DNA of 64,000 bases from Natronosalvus vescus (GTDB lineage Archaea > Halobacteriota > Halobacteria > Halobacteriales > Natrialbaceae): NCBI RefSeq assembly GCF_023973145.1, contig NZ_CP099546.1, positions 3,038,001 to 3,102,000 of the forward strand, read 5' to 3'. Numbering within the stretch: the first letter of the stretch is position 1; the number at the start of each line of letters is the position of its first letter. The translations under genes and the position numbers were made by a program. A model generated the notes under the pieces. It did no database searches. It had not been told where the DNA came from and saw nothing but the letters and a program-made list of their open reading frames with translations. This document shows positions 51,811 through 60,839 of this stretch, piece after piece.

Positions 51811-51987
51811 TCAGAACCGGTGAATATCCACGTCCTCTGGATCGGCCGGGTTGAGTTCGGTCGCACAGTCCGCACAGAGGCTCGAGCCCCGGTCGTAGTG
51901 GGTGTGACAGACGAGTGAACCGCAGTTGTCACATCGCTCCTGTGCTGGCCGACTCTCGCAGATCTGACACAGGCCGCTGACGCTCAT
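51811..51987 (-). CDS. Small zinc-binding protein (58 aa, HIT/B-box-like)
   Basis: A 58-residue protein starting MSVSGLCQICESRPAQERCD. It has Cys pairs C-Q-I-C, C-D-N-C, C-H-T-H and C-A-D-C, enough for two interleaved zinc sites as in HIT-type or B-box fingers. The first gene of a two-gene set with the protein at 51509-51805. Likely a protein- or nucleic-acid-binding module; role unknown. Confidence 0.7.
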   Translation of the reverse strand: MSVSGLCQICESRPAQERCDNCGSLVCHTHYDRGSSLCADCATELNPADPEDVDIHRF

Positions 51988-52207
51988 ACCGGGTGTACGA
52001 CCTCGAGTGGCTTAACTCGCGGGTCGTCAGATGGGTCGTGAAGTGTGGTCGGGTGATCGTTCATCCCGGCAAATGCTATGATTACTATATCTATTTACTC
52101 TAAAGGGTGTAGTTTCATGCACAAAACAGTGCTCTGAGTGCCTCCTCGAGCGTCGATCAATCCACGGTTGGCGCATCCTTTAGGAGGTTCGAGGCATTAG
52201 TTCAGGT

Positions 52208-52750
52208 GTGCAGCAGTCTCCGCTCGTGCTGGTCATCGCCGCGCTCTTTGCGGGTATGACGGCGTTGCTCGTCATCGGCTCGGTCGTCTCCGGGTCGCCG
52301 GTCGCGTTCCTCGCGGCGCTCCCGCTCGGAGCGACGGCGTACTTCATGTACTACCACGGGAGCGGGAAGCTCCTCGAGCGGGTGTATCGCCGGGAGGCCC
52401 GGCGTCGTCGCATGGATAGCCAACAGCGACAGCGTGGCGGCTTCGGCGCTGGCCCCCGTGCCCGCGGTGATCCCCGTACGAGGGCCGAACGGGAGGCACG
52501 ATTCGGCGGCAGTCGGAACTGGACTCGAGGCACTTCATCCCGATACGACCCTCGAGACCGAGCGCCGCCGCCCTCGAGCGGGCCGACGCGGGCCGAAGCC
52601 CGGTCGGTGCTCGGCGTCGACCCGACGGCCGAACAGGCGACGATCAAGCGGGCCTACCGCGAACGGGTCAAGGATGTCCACCCGGATCGGGGCGGCGACG
52701 AAGCCGAGTTCAAGGCAGTGACGGCTGCTTACGAGCGATTGAGCGACTAG
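52208..52750 (+). CDS. Membrane-anchored J-domain protein
   Basis: A 180-residue protein beginning at a GTG. Two hydrophobic helices occupy residues 5-50, an Arg/Gly-rich linker residues 60-125, and a J-domain residues 127-180 with A-R-S-V-L-G-V-D, A-Y-R-E-R-V-K-D-V-H-P-D-R-G-G and A-Y-E-R-L. The H-P-D tripeptide is intact, so it can stimulate DnaK. The topology resembles DjlA-like or TIM14-like membrane co-chaperones. The 220 nt before it (51988-52207) hold an AT-rich patch but no gene. Confidence 0.86.
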   Translation: MQQSPLVLVIAALFAGMTALLVIGSVVSGSPVAFLAALPLGATAYFMYYHGSGKLLERVYRREARRRRMDSQQRQRGGFGAGPRARGDPRTRAEREARFGGSRNWTRGTSSRYDPRDRAPPPSSGPTRAEARSVLGVDPTAEQATIKRAYRERVKDVHPDRGGDEAEFKAVTAAYERLSD

Positions 52751-52780
52751 TCGACGTCGGCGCCGAGAGGGATTTAACCA

Positions 52781-54481
52781 CTACCGCTCGAGCTCCGGGA
52801 CATTCGGCCCGAACTTGCCGACGATACCCGAATCGGAAACCCGATCGCGAAGCAGTCGACGGTTCTCTTGTCGTAGCTGTTCGGGAGCAGCATCGTCGAT
52901 GAGCAGCCGTGAGAGAGTCTCGCCGAACTGCTCGCTGGCGAGGAAATCGGTGACGTTGACGTACGTCGCACCAGCATCGATGAGTTCGACGGCGGCGGCG
53001 GTGTCGTCGGCCCGAAGCAAAACGTCTGCATCGGTCTCAGTCGAGAGCACGTACTCGGAGAGTGACTGCTGTGGCGGCGTCGACACGATCAGCTCTGCCT
53101 CGGCGGGGTTGCAGAGATCCCACGCGACGTCGCTCATCGCGTCACCGAAGACACAGACCTCGTGGTACTCTCTCGCGAGTTCGAACCGATCCGGGTCGTT
53201 CTCGATGACCACCACCGGCTTGTCGAGTTCGCGACAGACCGTGACGACGCTGCTCCCAAGTTTGCCGTAGCCGATGACGACAACGTGATCGGACAGCGGT
53301 TCGTCCGGAAGGGCGCTCCGGGAGCGAATTGTGTCCTCGGTCGCCCCGAATATCCCGGTTCGCTCGAGCAGTCGGTAGAGTTCGTCCTCGTAGGTGTAGG
53401 TCAGTGTGGACGTGACCATCGTCGCCGCCGCAGCGAGCAATATGGCGTCGAACAGCGATTGGGTGATTTGGCCGGCCAGCAGGCCGCTGATGGCGAGAAT
53501 CAGTGAAAATTCGCTGATCTGGTCGAGGCTAAAACTCGTGAGCGCGGCCGTCCGCGTATCGTAGCCCTGATACACCAGCCCCCAGATCGTCACCACCGGT
53601 TTGACGAGAACGATGCCCACGATGAGCACGCCGGCCATGACGAACACGTCAGCCGACGGCCGCACGACGAGGCTGCCGAGCGTGACGAAGAAAATCGCCG
53701 TAAAGAAGTCCTCGATCGACTCGAGCGCCGATAGGAGTGCGAGATTGTACTCGAAGTCCTGTGTAATCGAGAGGCCGGCGGCGAACGCGCCGACGACGAT
53801 CGACACTTCAAGGATCTCTGCAAGGGCGAGAAAGCCGATGAGCAGTCCGATTCCCGTTAGCATAATCAACTCGTCGGAGTCTCCCGAAAGGGTGACCAGC
53901 ATTCCGAACAGGTAGATCCGGATTACGACCGCCGCAGCCAACAGTAACACGCCATAGCCGAGCTGGAGTGCGATCCCGTCGACGGAGAACGTCGCGGCTC
54001 CGAAGATGAGGATGATTCCGACGGCGAACAGATCCTGGACGAAGTGAATCGACTCGGTCAGCCGCCCGTGAATCAAGTCGAGGCGGATTTCGCCCTGGGC
54101 GAGTTCCCGGCCGACGAGTGACGAACTCAGCGCCGCCGCCGTTGCGAAGTAGGCCGCGGACAGCTGATCGAGGCCGAGCAACAGTGCGATACCGAACCCG
54201 GTGGCACCGACGACGAGAATCTGGATGGCGGCGACGTGTTCGCTATCGCGGGCAACTGAGAGAAACCGACGCGGTTCGGCGTGAACCCCGAAGACGAAAA
54301 CGAGGAAGGCGATGCCGAGTTGGGCTAGCTCCAGCGTAATTCCCCGACCGATGAGCGGACTCACGCCGATTCCGACGAGGATGTACAGTGGTACCGATGG
54401 AATCGGATACCTGGTTGCGAGCAACAACACGACTGCGGCCGTGATGAAGATAATCGCCAGCGGCTCGATCAACTCAGACAT
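52781..54481 (-). CDS. Cation:proton antiporter (CPA2/Kef type) with RCK domain, second of two
   Basis: A 566-residue protein starting MSELIEPLAIIFITAAVVLL. Ten to twelve helices fill residues 1-380; the cytoplasmic RCK-N domain follows with V-V-V-I-G-Y-G-K-L-G-S-S-V near residue 400 and V-I-E-N-D-P-D-R, a nucleotide-binding Rossmann fold. It probably exchanges K+ or Na+ for protons under nucleotide control. The start overlaps the end of the preceding antiporter gene by 8 nt. Confidence 0.9.
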   Translation of the reverse strand: MSELIEPLAIIFITAAVVLLLATRYPIPSVPLYILVGIGVSPLIGRGITLELAQLGIAFLVFVFGVHAEPRRFLSVARDSEHVAAIQILVVGATGFGIALLLGLDQLSAAYFATAAALSSSLVGRELAQGEIRLDLIHGRLTESIHFVQDLFAVGIILIFGAATFSVDGIALQLGYGVLLLAAAVVIRIYLFGMLVTLSGDSDELIMLTGIGLLIGFLALAEILEVSIVVGAFAAGLSITQDFEYNLALLSALESIEDFFTAIFFVTLGSLVVRPSADVFVMAGVLIVGIVLVKPVVTIWGLVYQGYDTRTAALTSFSLDQISEFSLILAISGLLAGQITQSLFDAILLAAAATMVTSTLTYTYEDELYRLLERTGIFGATEDTIRSRSALPDEPLSDHVVVIGYGKLGSSVVTVCRELDKPVVVIENDPDRFELAREYHEVCVFGDAMSDVAWDLCNPAEAELIVSTPPQQSLSEYVLSTETDADVLLRADDTAAAVELIDAGATYVNVTDFLASEQFGETLSRLLIDDAAPEQLRQENRRLLRDRVSDSGIVGKFGPNVPELER

Positions 54482-56216
54482 TCGACTCACCTCCACGGTC
54501 GGAATCGCTCGAGTCGGCCTCTCCGGGAGCCGTTACTTCGACCGCCGATCGAAGGTGGTCGATGTCCGTTTCGACGGCGCTCAGGAACGCCTGGCGATCC
54601 GTGAGATACCGGGTGAGGTACCGTCGGATCTTGAGCCCGGCCAGAACGGTCGGCAGGGTCACGTAGTGGGCTCCCTCGTCGTACAGGTCGAGTGCCTGTT
54701 CGACGCTATCGGCTTCGACGATAACGATCGCCTCGTCGGCCGATTCGCGGATAGCGAGTTCGTTGATGTCGGTCTGTACCGACGACGACATCACGACCGA
54801 CGCCCGGCTGAGACCCGCTTCCTTGCGAAGTTCGCCGTGTTTGAAGTCACCGTAGATGACGTCGTAGGGGGTATCCGCAAAGCGGTCAGATGTGGCCGGG
54901 TTTCGATCGACGATGACGACGTCCCCGACTGTCTCGTGCAGCACCGGAAGCACTGGCTCGGTCACGTCGTCGACACCGACCACGACCGCGTGGTCGGCGT
55001 ACGTTTTCAGTTCGACGTCCCGTTTATCGTCGCTCTCGAAGCGGCTCCACAGCGGTTTCGTCAGGGCGTACAGCTGATGGTTGTACTTGATGAGGTACGT
55101 CGAGAGGCTCATCGTGACGATCGCCATCAGGCTCAGATAGCCGAGAATCGGCTCGCCGATGAACCCCTGTGTGACGGCCAGTGCGCCGACGACGAGCGAG
55201 AACTCGCTGACCTGCACCATGTTGAGGCTGCCGAGAAACGACGTCTCGGGGGTGAAGTTTTCGTAGTCGATGAGCGCGAACATGATGAGGAAGTTTCCGA
55301 CCATGAGCACTGCCGACGCGATGAGCGCTTCCTGCCAGAAGGCAAAGAGGTCGTCGGCGGCGATTCGAAGGCCGATGCTCGAGAAGAACACCACCATGAA
55401 CAGATCCGTCAGCGGGCGAATGCGCTCGGTGAGTTCGCTGGTGTACTGCACCTGTGCGAGGCTCAGCCCTGCGAGGAAGGCCCCAACCTCGATGGAGAGG
55501 TTCATCTCCATCGAACCGTAGATGAAGAGGAACGCCCAGGCGATGCCGACGATGAAAAACGCCTCTTGGTCGCCCGCCACGGCGCGAAAGAGCTGGGGGA
55601 GGAAGTACCGGGCGGCGACGTACGAAAAGACCCCAATCGCGGCCATCAGGACGAAAATTCGCCCGATGTTGATCGCGATGGTCGTCGGGTCGGCGAACGA
55701 TTCGGCGCTCAGGATTGCGAGGAGCACGACGAGATAGATGTCCTGGATGATCAACACGCCGACGTCGATCTTGCCGGGCAGCGACGTGAGTTCGTCTTTG
55801 TCCGCAAGTACTTTGACGATGATCGGAGTCGCCCCGAACACGGTTGCGAGGGCGATGATCGTCGTCTGCAGCAGATCGAATCCCAGCGCGTAGGCGACCC
55901 CGAAGGCGAGCGCCGTCTGTAGAATCGTCTGCCAGATTGCGATGTTGATTACCGGTCGAAGAATCTCGCGGATATCGTCTATACGAAGCTTGAGCCCGAG
56001 TAAAAAGAGGAGAAATCCCAGTCCGAGTTCCGCCATCAACTCGACCAATTCGCCCTCGGTGATGACGTCGAGAAAAACCGGCCCAAGGACGATCCCGGTA
56101 AAAATGTACGCGACGATCGTCGGCTGTCCCGACAGCCGGAAGAGATAGCCAAGGGTGACCGCTGTCAGCATGATCAGCGCGAAATCAGCAGCAATCGTGA
56201 CTGTTCCCTCGACCAT
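54474..56216 (-). CDS. Cation:proton antiporter (CPA2/Kef type) with RCK domain, first of two
   Basis: A 580-residue protein starting MVEGTVTIAADFALIMLTAV. The membrane domain has F-R-L-S-G-Q-P-T-I-V-A-Y-I-F-T-G-I-V-L-G-P and L-G-L-G-F-L-L-F-L-L-G-L-K-L, typical of KefB/KefC. The RCK domain includes H-A-V-V-V-G-V-D-D-V near residue 400, where the glycine-rich loop is degenerate (G-V-D-D-V-T in place of G-x-G-x-x-G). With the adjacent antiporter it may form a heteromeric pair. It sits downstream of a regulatory subunit gene. Confidence 0.9.
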   Translation of the reverse strand: MVEGTVTIAADFALIMLTAVTLGYLFRLSGQPTIVAYIFTGIVLGPVFLDVITEGELVELMAELGLGFLLFLLGLKLRIDDIREILRPVINIAIWQTILQTALAFGVAYALGFDLLQTTIIALATVFGATPIIVKVLADKDELTSLPGKIDVGVLIIQDIYLVVLLAILSAESFADPTTIAINIGRIFVLMAAIGVFSYVAARYFLPQLFRAVAGDQEAFFIVGIAWAFLFIYGSMEMNLSIEVGAFLAGLSLAQVQYTSELTERIRPLTDLFMVVFFSSIGLRIAADDLFAFWQEALIASAVLMVGNFLIMFALIDYENFTPETSFLGSLNMVQVSEFSLVVGALAVTQGFIGEPILGYLSLMAIVTMSLSTYLIKYNHQLYALTKPLWSRFESDDKRDVELKTYADHAVVVGVDDVTEPVLPVLHETVGDVVIVDRNPATSDRFADTPYDVIYGDFKHGELRKEAGLSRASVVMSSSVQTDINELAIRESADEAIVIVEADSVEQALDLYDEGAHYVTLPTVLAGLKIRRYLTRYLTDRQAFLSAVETDIDHLRSAVEVTAPGEADSSDSDRGGESNV

Positions 56217-56386
56217 TGATCAGTACTGGTGCATTTGCGGACGGTACTTTTGAGGTTGGTGGTTCACCGTGTTGTAGGCTGGTACGACGCTCGATTGGTG
56301 ATTGCGGGTGACGATTCTCGAGGTCGGTTTCGGCCGAGCGAACAGCAGCCAGGGCGGTGATCAATTCGAACCCGACGTCTCGATTG

Positions 56387-56878
56387 CTATGAAATCCGTT
56401 CCAACAACGATTCTAACTCGTCGTGGGCCTCCGGCGTGCCAATTACGATGAGCCGATCGCCGACTTCGAAGACGACATTGTTCTCGATCACCGATCTCAC
56501 CTCCCCCTCGCGCTCGAGCCCGAGCAGTGTCGTATCAGTTTTCGCTTCGATCACGACTTCGTCCTCCCTAACCCCAGCGAGCCCCGAATCCTCGGTCACG
56601 GAGTACCATTGGATGAGTTCCCCGCTACTCGATTGCTCGGTGAGTTGTCCAGCGATTGGCTGGTAGTACGCGCCGACCAGAAAGAGGCCGAACGCCCGCG
56701 CTTGCGCGTCGGTCAGCTCGACGATTTCTTCGTAGTCATTGTTGGTGTGCTCCCGATAGAAGAGCTGTCGTTCACCCGAGGGTCGGATCACTACTGCGAG
56801 ACTTTGGTGTGGATCGAGGTACAACTCGTACCGCTTTCCGATGCCCGGGAGGATGGTTTCCTTGACTTCGAACGGCAT
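56387..56878 (-). CDS. Antiporter regulatory subunit with RCK-C (TrkA-C) domain, KhtT-like
   Basis: A 163-residue protein starting MPFEVKETILPGIGKRYELY. The first half (L-P-G-I-G-K-R-Y, E-R-Q-L-F-Y-R) matches the KhtT N-terminal domain, and the second half, L-A-G-V-R-E-D-E-V-V-I-E-A to G-D-R-L-I-V-I-G-T, is the RCK-C fold. KhtT-type subunits gate the KhtU antiporter in response to pH and nucleotides. A minus-strand AGGTATAAG box at about 56899-56909 lies about 27 nt from the ATG. Confidence 0.87.
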   Translation of the reverse strand: MPFEVKETILPGIGKRYELYLDPHQSLAVVIRPSGERQLFYREHTNNDYEEIVELTDAQARAFGLFLVGAYYQPIAGQLTEQSSSGELIQWYSVTEDSGLAGVREDEVVIEAKTDTTLLGLEREGEVRSVIENNVVFEVGDRLIVIGTPEAHDELESLLERIS

Positions 56879-57138
56879 ACCTGCATAGTGGGGGACGCTT
56901 CACTTATACCTCCCTTCGCTTTCACCGCTGTGTCGGAGTCGTCATCGGATACTCGGCGGACTGCCCAATCGCCGAACGCGGTTTTCGAGTGGGCACGATG
57001 ACCGAAGCACTGTACCTCAAGCGGTACCCCGTTTCGACGACGTCCACGGACTGTATGGAGCTGTGAAGCCGCCACCACCGTGCCACATGCTGGCATCCGA
57101 CGGGAAGGCTTTTGCCGTGTGACTTGCTATCAGCGCAT

Positions 57139-58740
57139 ATGAGCCGTGACCGGGCTCTCCTCGAGCGAGCCCTGGAACGTGGCGAACAGGACGGTGGGAA
57201 CGTCGAGTTCAAGGAACGACTCATCGAGTCAGTTCACCTCGAGGGGGGCCGCCGAGAGAGTCTGGCGGCACAACTTCGCCACCGCGTGTTGTCGGGTGAC
57301 GGCGAAGCGACCTACGTCGTCGGCGTGACCGACGACGGCGGCCTTGCCGGCATCGACGCCGAAACGTTTTCTGAGTCGATGGACGTCCTCTCGTTGCTCG
57401 CCGAGGAAGCCGAGTGTCACATCGAAGACGTCCAGACCTGGGGGATCAACGACGGCCTGGTCGGCGTCGCCCTCGTCGAGGAGGGTGCCGTCCTCGAGAC
57501 CGACGACGATCACGTCGTCATCGGAACGGCCGGGCACGTCGACCACGGGAAGAGTACGCTCGTCGGGTCGCTCGTCACCGGTCGTCCGGACGATGGCGAC
57601 GGGGCGACTCGAGCATTCCTCGACGTCCAGCCACACGAAGTCGAACGTGGGCTGTCGGCCGATCTCTCCTACGCCGTCTACGGCTTCGACGACGATGGGC
57701 CGGTACACGTCACCAACCCGAATCGCAAGCAAGATCGCGCGCAGGTCGTCGAGAACGCCGACCGTCTCGTCTCGTTCGTCGATACTGTGGGTCACGAGCC
57801 CTGGCTTCGAACGACGATCCGCGGGCTCGTCGGACAGAAACTCGACTACGGCCTGCTCGTCGTCGCCGCCGACGACGGCCCGACACGGACGACTCGTGAA
57901 CACCTCGGCGTGCTCCTCGCGACCGAACTCCCGACCATCGTCGCGCTCACGAAGACCGACACCGTCGACGACGACCGTATCGAAGACGTGACGCTCGAGG
58001 TCGAGCGCCTGCTCCGTGACGTGGGTAAGTCGCCGCTTCGGATCGAACGCCACGGCGTCGACGCCGCCGTCGAGGAGATCGGTGATACCGTCGTGCCCAT
58101 CGCCGAAACCAGTGCCATCACCATGGAGGGACTCGACGTGCTGGACGAACTGTTCGATCGACTCCCGAAAACCTCGCGCAACGAGGGCGACTTCCGGATG
58201 TACATCGATCGCAGTTACTCCGTGACCGGCGTCGGGGCCGTCGCCTCGGGCACCGTCATGAGCGGCGAGGTCGAAGCCGGCGACACCCTCCTGCTTGGGC
58301 CGATGGCCGATGGCACCTTCCAACAGGTCGACGTCCGCTCGATCGAGATGCACTACCATCGGGTCGATCAGGCCCAGGCCGGTCGCATCGTCGGCATCGC
58401 CCTCAAGGGAGTTCACGAACGGGACATCGAGCGCGGGATGGTGTTACTGCCCGGCGACGCCGACCCCACTCCAGTGCGAGAGTTCGAGGCCGAAGTGATG
58501 GTTCTCAACCACCCCACGCGGATCGGCGACGGCTACGAACCCGTCGTCCACCTCGAGACGATCGGTGAAGCCGCCGCTTTTTACCCCGAGGAGGGTCGCC
58601 TCCTGCCCGGTGATCGGGGTCGGACGCGGGTTCGGTTCAAGTTCCGCTCCTATCTCGTCGAGGAGGGTCAGAAGTTCGTCTTCCGGGAGGGTCACAGCAA
58701 GGGCGTCGGAACGGTTACGGATGTGTATCCGGCGGACTGA
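57139..58740 (+). CDS. GTPBP1-like translational GTPase
   Basis: A 533-residue protein starting MSRDRALLERALERGEQDGG. The N-terminal domain, with G-N-V-E-F-K-E-R-L and G-E-A-T-Y-V-V-G-V-T-D-D-G, matches the N-terminal part of eukaryotic GTPBP1/2. The GTPase domain has G1 G-H-V-D-H-G-K-S-T near residue 138, G3 D-T-V-G-H-E near 215 and G4 T-K-T-D near 270, followed by EF-Tu-type beta-barrel domains. GTPBP1 proteins resemble EF1A and may act in translation or RNA decay. The start follows the conserved domain. Confidence 0.9.
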   Translation: MSRDRALLERALERGEQDGGNVEFKERLIESVHLEGGRRESLAAQLRHRVLSGDGEATYVVGVTDDGGLAGIDAETFSESMDVLSLLAEEAECHIEDVQTWGINDGLVGVALVEEGAVLETDDDHVVIGTAGHVDHGKSTLVGSLVTGRPDDGDGATRAFLDVQPHEVERGLSADLSYAVYGFDDDGPVHVTNPNRKQDRAQVVENADRLVSFVDTVGHEPWLRTTIRGLVGQKLDYGLLVVAADDGPTRTTREHLGVLLATELPTIVALTKTDTVDDDRIEDVTLEVERLLRDVGKSPLRIERHGVDAAVEEIGDTVVPIAETSAITMEGLDVLDELFDRLPKTSRNEGDFRMYIDRSYSVTGVGAVASGTVMSGEVEAGDTLLLGPMADGTFQQVDVRSIEMHYHRVDQAQAGRIVGIALKGVHERDIERGMVLLPGDADPTPVREFEAEVMVLNHPTRIGDGYEPVVHLETIGEAAAFYPEEGRLLPGDRGRTRVRFKFRSYLVEEGQKFVFREGHSKGVGTVTDVYPAD

Positions 58741-58800
58741 GTGGTTTCTTTATCCGTTTGACTGTGTGGGAGGGAGTCGGTTCCTCAGAGTCACGTGATC

Positions 58801-58820
58801 CGAGAGAGCGTTCTCTCTCG
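58801..58820. terminator. Perfect hairpin after the GTPase gene
   Basis: CGAGAGA, GCGTTC, TCTCTCG form a 7-bp perfect-arm palindrome 60 nt past the stop of the GTPBP1-like gene. No T-run follows directly. It may stop or protect the transcript; a protein-binding site is the alternative. Confidence 0.4.
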
Positions 58821-58859
58821 CCATCACGGGAGATTTCGAATTTCACGACCTGCTCGAGA

Positions 58860-58943
58860 AATAGTACTAGCTGCAACGAATTACACATTGATCGCCGATA
58901 CGTCTGGCGATCAGGTGTGCATTGACTTGCAGTGGCTACTATA
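58860..58943. repeat. 84-bp palindromic repeat element, copy B
   Basis: Inverted relative to copy A at 21535-21618 and the same length. Its reverse complement shares about four fifths of the bases with copy A by eye, with the central GATCGCCAGACG-T-TCGGCGATC kept and the ends TATAGTAG and (here reversed) AATAGTAC conserved. It lies between the GTPase gene and the ArsR gene. Confidence 0.75.
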
Positions 58944-59069
58944 GTCCCACGAGACAAGCACACCGACCATCCCTCACTGACCGTATTCGTGAGAGTCGGC
59001 TATTCGAGGAGGCATGGAAAGCGTACTGCTCGACGCATGCGTACGTGTTGGTGCACCCCATTCAATGAA

Positions 59070-59114
59070 ATGGTTAAATAATGGGCCGTCGTATGTTCAA
59101 CCGGATGGTTAAAC
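59070..59114 (+). promoter_or_regulatory. ArsR gene promoter and candidate operator
   Basis: GGTTAAATAAT (59072-59082) is a TATA box centred about 29 nt before the ATG at 59105. The dyad GTTCAACC, GGAT, GGTTAAAC at 59095-59114 (7 of 8 arm bases pair) spans the start. ATGGTTAAA also occurs at 59070. Placement over the transcription start fits autorepression by the encoded ArsR protein. Confidence 0.5.
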
Positions 59115-59548
59115 GACAGTCGAACGGACTCGATACCGATTCAGGCGATACCGGATCCGATCGAACCATCGATGCGGATCCTGGATCCGAACCCGACTTC
59201 GATGCGATCTTCGGCGCGCTGGCACACCCGATCCGTCGAGCGCTCATCGAGCAACTCGCGGGAGGCCCCGAGAGCGTTGGCGAACTCGCCGAACCGCACG
59301 ACGTGTCCCTTGCGGCGGTCTCGAAGCACCTGCAGATCCTGACGGACGCGGGACTCATCGAAGTCGAGAAGGATGGTCGCGTTCGCCGGTGTCATCTCGA
59401 CGCCGCGCCGCTCAGCGACGCCTTCGGCTGGTTGACCCGATATCGGATCTTCTGGGAGGATCGATTCGACGCCCTCGAAGACCATCTGAAGAGGAATGAC
59501 AATGACAGACGACAACACGACCGCGAAGACGGTGACCGAAGCACGTGA
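59105..59548 (+). CDS. ArsR-family winged-helix regulator
   Basis: A 147-residue protein starting MVKRQSNGLDTDSGDTGSDR. After an acidic N-terminus, F-D-A-I-F-G-A-L-A-H-P-I-R-R-A-L-I-E-Q-L near residue 45 and V-S-L-A-A-V-S-K-H-L-Q-I-L near residue 82 are the helix-turn-helix. No metal-binding cysteines are present. ArsR genes paired with SRPBCC (AHSA1) genes are common and this one overlaps the SRPBCC gene by 47 nt. In-frame ATGs at 59081 and 59093 are possible starts; 59105 fits the TATA box. Confidence 0.88.
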   Translation: MVKRQSNGLDTDSGDTGSDRTIDADPGSEPDFDAIFGALAHPIRRALIEQLAGGPESVGELAEPHDVSLAAVSKHLQILTDAGLIEVEKDGRVRRCHLDAAPLSDAFGWLTRYRIFWEDRFDALEDHLKRNDNDRRQHDREDGDRST

Positions 59549-60839
59549 GGAGCAACTGACGATACGGCGAACCGTCGATGCACCTCGTGATCGCGTGTGG
59601 CGGGCGTTCACCGATCCGGACGAACTGGAGCAATGGTTCGTTCCCGACGGAATGACCGCCGAGGTTCGCGCCAACGAGCTGGAGGCGAACGGCGAGATGA
59701 TCATCAGCTGGATCGGCGACGACCAGCGCATCGACAACGAGGGGTACTACGTCGAGGTCGTCGAGCCCGAACGACTCGTTTCAGGCGAGGAGACCGAGGA
59801 CGGGGAGCTACGAGTTACCTACGAGTTCAGAGACGTCGACGGCGGGACGGAGATCGTGATCACCCAGGAGTTCCCCGAGTCAGTTCCCGACGGCGCAGCC
59901 GAGGGGTGGGCGGGTATGCTCGATCAACTGGTGGAGCTGCTCGAGGCGGCCGACCCTGTGGTCGAATCGACGGACACCTCGCTGACTATCCGCCGAACGT
60001 TCGACGCACCGATCGAACGCGTCTGGCGAGCGTTCACCGATCCGGACGAGATGGGACGGTGGTACGGAGCGGATCTGATGGCGGTCGAAATTCACGCACT
60101 CGAGGTCGAACCCGGCGGCTCGTTCTCGATCACGATGAACGAAGGCGACAGCACGTACGACATCGATGGCGAGTTTCTCGAGGTGGTCGAACCGAAGCGT
60201 CTCGTCCATACCTGGTACGTGGGTCGGATCACGGTCGAACTCGACGCTATCGGCGGCAAGACGGGGCTCGTGTTCACCCACACGGATCTTCCAGATCGCG
60301 AGACCACCGAGCAACACGTCGAGGGGTGGACGGCGGCGATCGAAACGCTGGCGACGACGGTGCGAGATTCGGACGCCGGGTTCGACCCGAGCGAGTACGA
60401 CCTGACGATCACTCGAACCTTCGACGCACCGCGCGAGGCTGTCTGGGCGGCCTGGGTCGATCCCGACCAGGTGGCAGCGTGGTGGGGCCCCGAGGGGTTC
60501 ACCGTCCCCCGCTGTGAACTGGACGTCCGACCGGGCGGATCCTTCCACGTCGACATGGAAGCACCGGACGGCACGATTTACCCGAACGCAGGCGAGATTC
60601 TCGAGGTCGACGAACCCGAGCGCCTCGTGCTTCGCAGTCACGTCTTCGAGGACGAAGACGGCGAGCCACAACTGGTAACGCAGAGCACCATCACGTTCGA
60701 CGCTGACGGAACCCGAACCTACCTCACGCTCGAGACGGCGGTGATCGAGGCGACGCCGATTGTCGAGGAGGCCCTCAGCGGGATGGAAGCCGGCTGGACC
60801 GGGAGCTTCGAGAAGCTCGAGGAACATCTCGAGGCGTGA
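59502..60839 (+). CDS. Triple SRPBCC/AHSA1-domain protein
   Basis: A 445-residue protein starting MTDDNTTAKTVTEAREEQLT. It contains three tandem AHSA1-type SRPBCC domains, opening at about residues 18, 150 and 298 with similar sequence (L-T-I-R-R-T-V-D-A-P-R-D-R-V-W-R-A-F; L-T-I-R-R-T-F-D-A-P-I-E-R-V-W; L-T-I-T-R-T-F-D-A-P-R-E-A-V-W). Each keeps the W-W/W-Y-G pocket element in the second and third copies, where the first has W-F-V-P. SRPBCC folds bind hydrophobic ligands. The usual partner is a single-domain protein. GAGG at 59491-59494 supports the start at 59502. Confidence 0.87.
   Translation: MTDDNTTAKTVTEAREEQLTIRRTVDAPRDRVWRAFTDPDELEQWFVPDGMTAEVRANELEANGEMIISWIGDDQRIDNEGYYVEVVEPERLVSGEETEDGELRVTYEFRDVDGGTEIVITQEFPESVPDGAAEGWAGMLDQLVELLEAADPVVESTDTSLTIRRTFDAPIERVWRAFTDPDEMGRWYGADLMAVEIHALEVEPGGSFSITMNEGDSTYDIDGEFLEVVEPKRLVHTWYVGRITVELDAIGGKTGLVFTHTDLPDRETTEQHVEGWTAAIETLATTVRDSDAGFDPSEYDLTITRTFDAPREAVWAAWVDPDQVAAWWGPEGFTVPRCELDVRPGGSFHVDMEAPDGTIYPNAGEILEVDEPERLVLRSHVFEDEDGEPQLVTQSTITFDADGTRTYLTLETAVIEATPIVEEALSGMEAGWTGSFEKLEEHLEA

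Noticed and set aside
58801-58820. The CGAGAGA palindrome as a further member of the 84-bp repeat family.
   Set aside because: It lies outside the element's ends and has no equivalent beside copy A.
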